NCBI GenBank assembly: GCA_037074765.1
Contig: JBAMDO010000123.1
Location: 99,816 to 163,815 of the forward strand
Reading direction: 5' to 3'
Source of the DNA: Mansonella perstans
Taxonomy: Eukaryota > Nematoda > Chromadorea > Rhabditida > Onchocercidae
DNA: 64,000 nucleotides
Shown piece after piece: positions 63,101 to 64,000 of the stretch. The position numbers and the translations under genes are program-made. The notes under the pieces were generated by a model. That model was not told the DNA's origin, made no database searches, and saw nothing but the letters and a program-made list of their open reading frames with translations. The first letter of the stretch is position 1. Each line of letters starts with the position of its first letter.

Positions 63101-63682
63101 TTAAGTGCAAGTTTTTGAGATTGTGATGGGACAACATCAGCGGACAACCATATACAACAGGCAAAAAAGCAAAAGCATACCTGCTGCCAATGTAAGTAAT
63201 GGGAGAATCGCATATGTGTATAGGAAGGACACGGTATCCTTTGCAGCTACTGTAACAACTGACAAAACTATCATTTTTGAAAAATTTGCGCTCAGAAGTT
63301 ATTACTTCAATTTATTAAATTGTACTATAAATAAGAAAAGTTATAGCGGCTATATGAATTACTAAATTTCCTTTTTTATGCAGACTTATTCATTTCGTTC
63401 ATGTCACTGTTCAGGAATTCAAAGCCAACTACTTAGCGTAAGCTGTTGCGGATTGAAAAACTACGAAAAGAAAAATATACCGTAAGCGATACGACCGCTG
63501 CGAACCAAAGCCCCCGAATTCGCAGTCGCCAGATAAGCAATAAGTAAAAAACCAAACAGAGACACAAGGGAAAATAACAGTACTCGTGATATGTCGAAAC
63601 CCAATAAAGTGTTACGTGATGATGCAGTCTCACCATAAGAATATGGATACCTCCCGTGAAATGAGTGGGAAGGTTTGGCTGA
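60149..63682 (-). CDS. lem-2: LEM-2/MAN1 inner nuclear membrane protein, 3' part of gene
   Basis: Inner nuclear membrane protein that binds lamin, BAF and chromatin; the N-terminal LEM domain lies right of the window. Minus-strand exons: 63682-63481, 63249-63181, 62774-62673, 62579-62495, 62384-62227, 61945-61861, 61601-61423, 60213-60149; phases agree and give 314 C-terminal residues. Visible in order: TM1 (RVLLFSLVSLFGFLLIAYL), a very short lumenal loop, TM2 (FLYTYAILPLL then VCAVVVGIYML), a nucleoplasmic MSC/winged-helix domain (DIIRDANEQGQIYVAEPHV; WRRWQEAVKFI; NESRVSTETRIISG; VWRWIP; GWQGSAF), then the MAN1-type UHM/RRM fold (DLKEALLQKIAP; VMFARFASLADCTSAF; LHGAWFNG) ending RVKFLRDERYEQRFPSS. 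The 1.2-kb last intron separates the UHM from its final strand. An open 16-codon segment ending in GTCAG|GT at 64000-63953 may be an upstream exon but is not phase-compatible with 63682 directly. Confidence 0.92.
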
Positions 63683-64000
63683 CTGAAATTTCATAAATTT
63701 AACAAATATAAAGAGCTCGAAATGTCTTGTTCAAAACAGAAATGATTTCCAGCTTAATATACTGGTTCAAGCAGCACAAGGTAATCATGGTGATCAAAGA
63801 TAGACCAGAAAGTTTATGTTGCAATTATGTTGCATTAAAAGAATCTCTAATTTGAAGACGAAGTGATCAAGTGCTCAAAGTTTTAAACTGTCAACAAATT
63901 TTCTACTTATTCATGCAGATCTAAAAGGTTAAAACAAACCTTTGAAAAAAACCTGACAAACGACAGCCGCATCAACTTAAGATACTTGCTCAATGCCGAC
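63683..64000 (-). other. lem-2 upstream intron and possible exon at the window edge
   Basis: Upstream of exon 63682 the acceptor AAATTTCAG is clear. A further exon probably lies at or beyond the right edge. The stretch 64000-63953 is open in one frame and ends in a plausible donor, but its phase does not match the next known exon, so an intermediate exon or a different reading is needed. Confidence 0.35.

Noticed and set aside
1..64000. tRNA, rRNA, CRISPR or intact transposon
   Set aside because: Read for tRNA B-box-like motifs, long terminal repeats and transposase motifs on both strands; nothing convincing was seen. A covariance-model and repeat search would be needed to exclude them firmly.

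Overview
The window is from a nematode nuclear genome, probably a filarial (spirurid) parasite. The evidence is strong AT-richness, genes broken into many small exons with phase-compatible GT-AG (some GC-AG) introns and TTTCAG-like acceptors, nematode-typical DB cysteine modules, and worm-like orthologues (RIC-3, DIF-1, LEM-2). The species call is inference. All gene models were spliced by hand; exon phases were checked for each junction given.

Layout, left to right. 1-10930 (+): the 3' part of a very large Ig/FN3/DB-module type I membrane protein (igdb-like), entering from the left edge. 12290-15652 (-): complete ric-3, an ER chaperone for nicotinic acetylcholine receptors. 18000-21544 (+): complete cds-1, CDP-diacylglycerol synthase. 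24778-26511 (+): complete dif-1, a mitochondrial carnitine/acylcarnitine-type carrier. 28635-28975 (-): a broken caveolin gene. 30546-33547 (-): a small, previously hidden gene for a secreted or membrane-anchored PAN/apple-like cysteine-rich protein. 33.5-41.0 kb: AT-rich, almost featureless. 41021-46043 (+): complete SLC6 (GAT-like) neurotransmitter transporter. 46.0-51.3 kb: nothing recognised. 51359-59841 (-): complete class A peptide GPCR of FMRFamide-receptor type. 60149-63682 (-): the 3' part of lem-2/MAN1, an inner nuclear membrane protein, running off the right edge.

There is no obvious shared pathway. Several genes are neuronal or membrane related (nAChR chaperone, SLC6 transporter, peptide GPCR, cell-surface Ig/FN3 protein), while cds-1, dif-1 and lem-2 are housekeeping. 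ric-3 and cds-1 are divergent across about 2.3 kb. lem-2 and the GPCR gene lie head-to-tail only about 0.3 kb apart and could be co-transcribed.

The most notable points are four GC-AG introns among roughly 70 modelled introns, all supported by conserved protein motifs across the junction; the caveolin pseudogene with a stop and a frameshift; the hidden PAN-like gene with alternative 3' ends; a poly-T tract with an 11-bp target-site-like duplication inside ric-3; and a palindrome between direct repeats upstream of cds-1. I found no tRNA, rRNA, CRISPR array or intact transposon.
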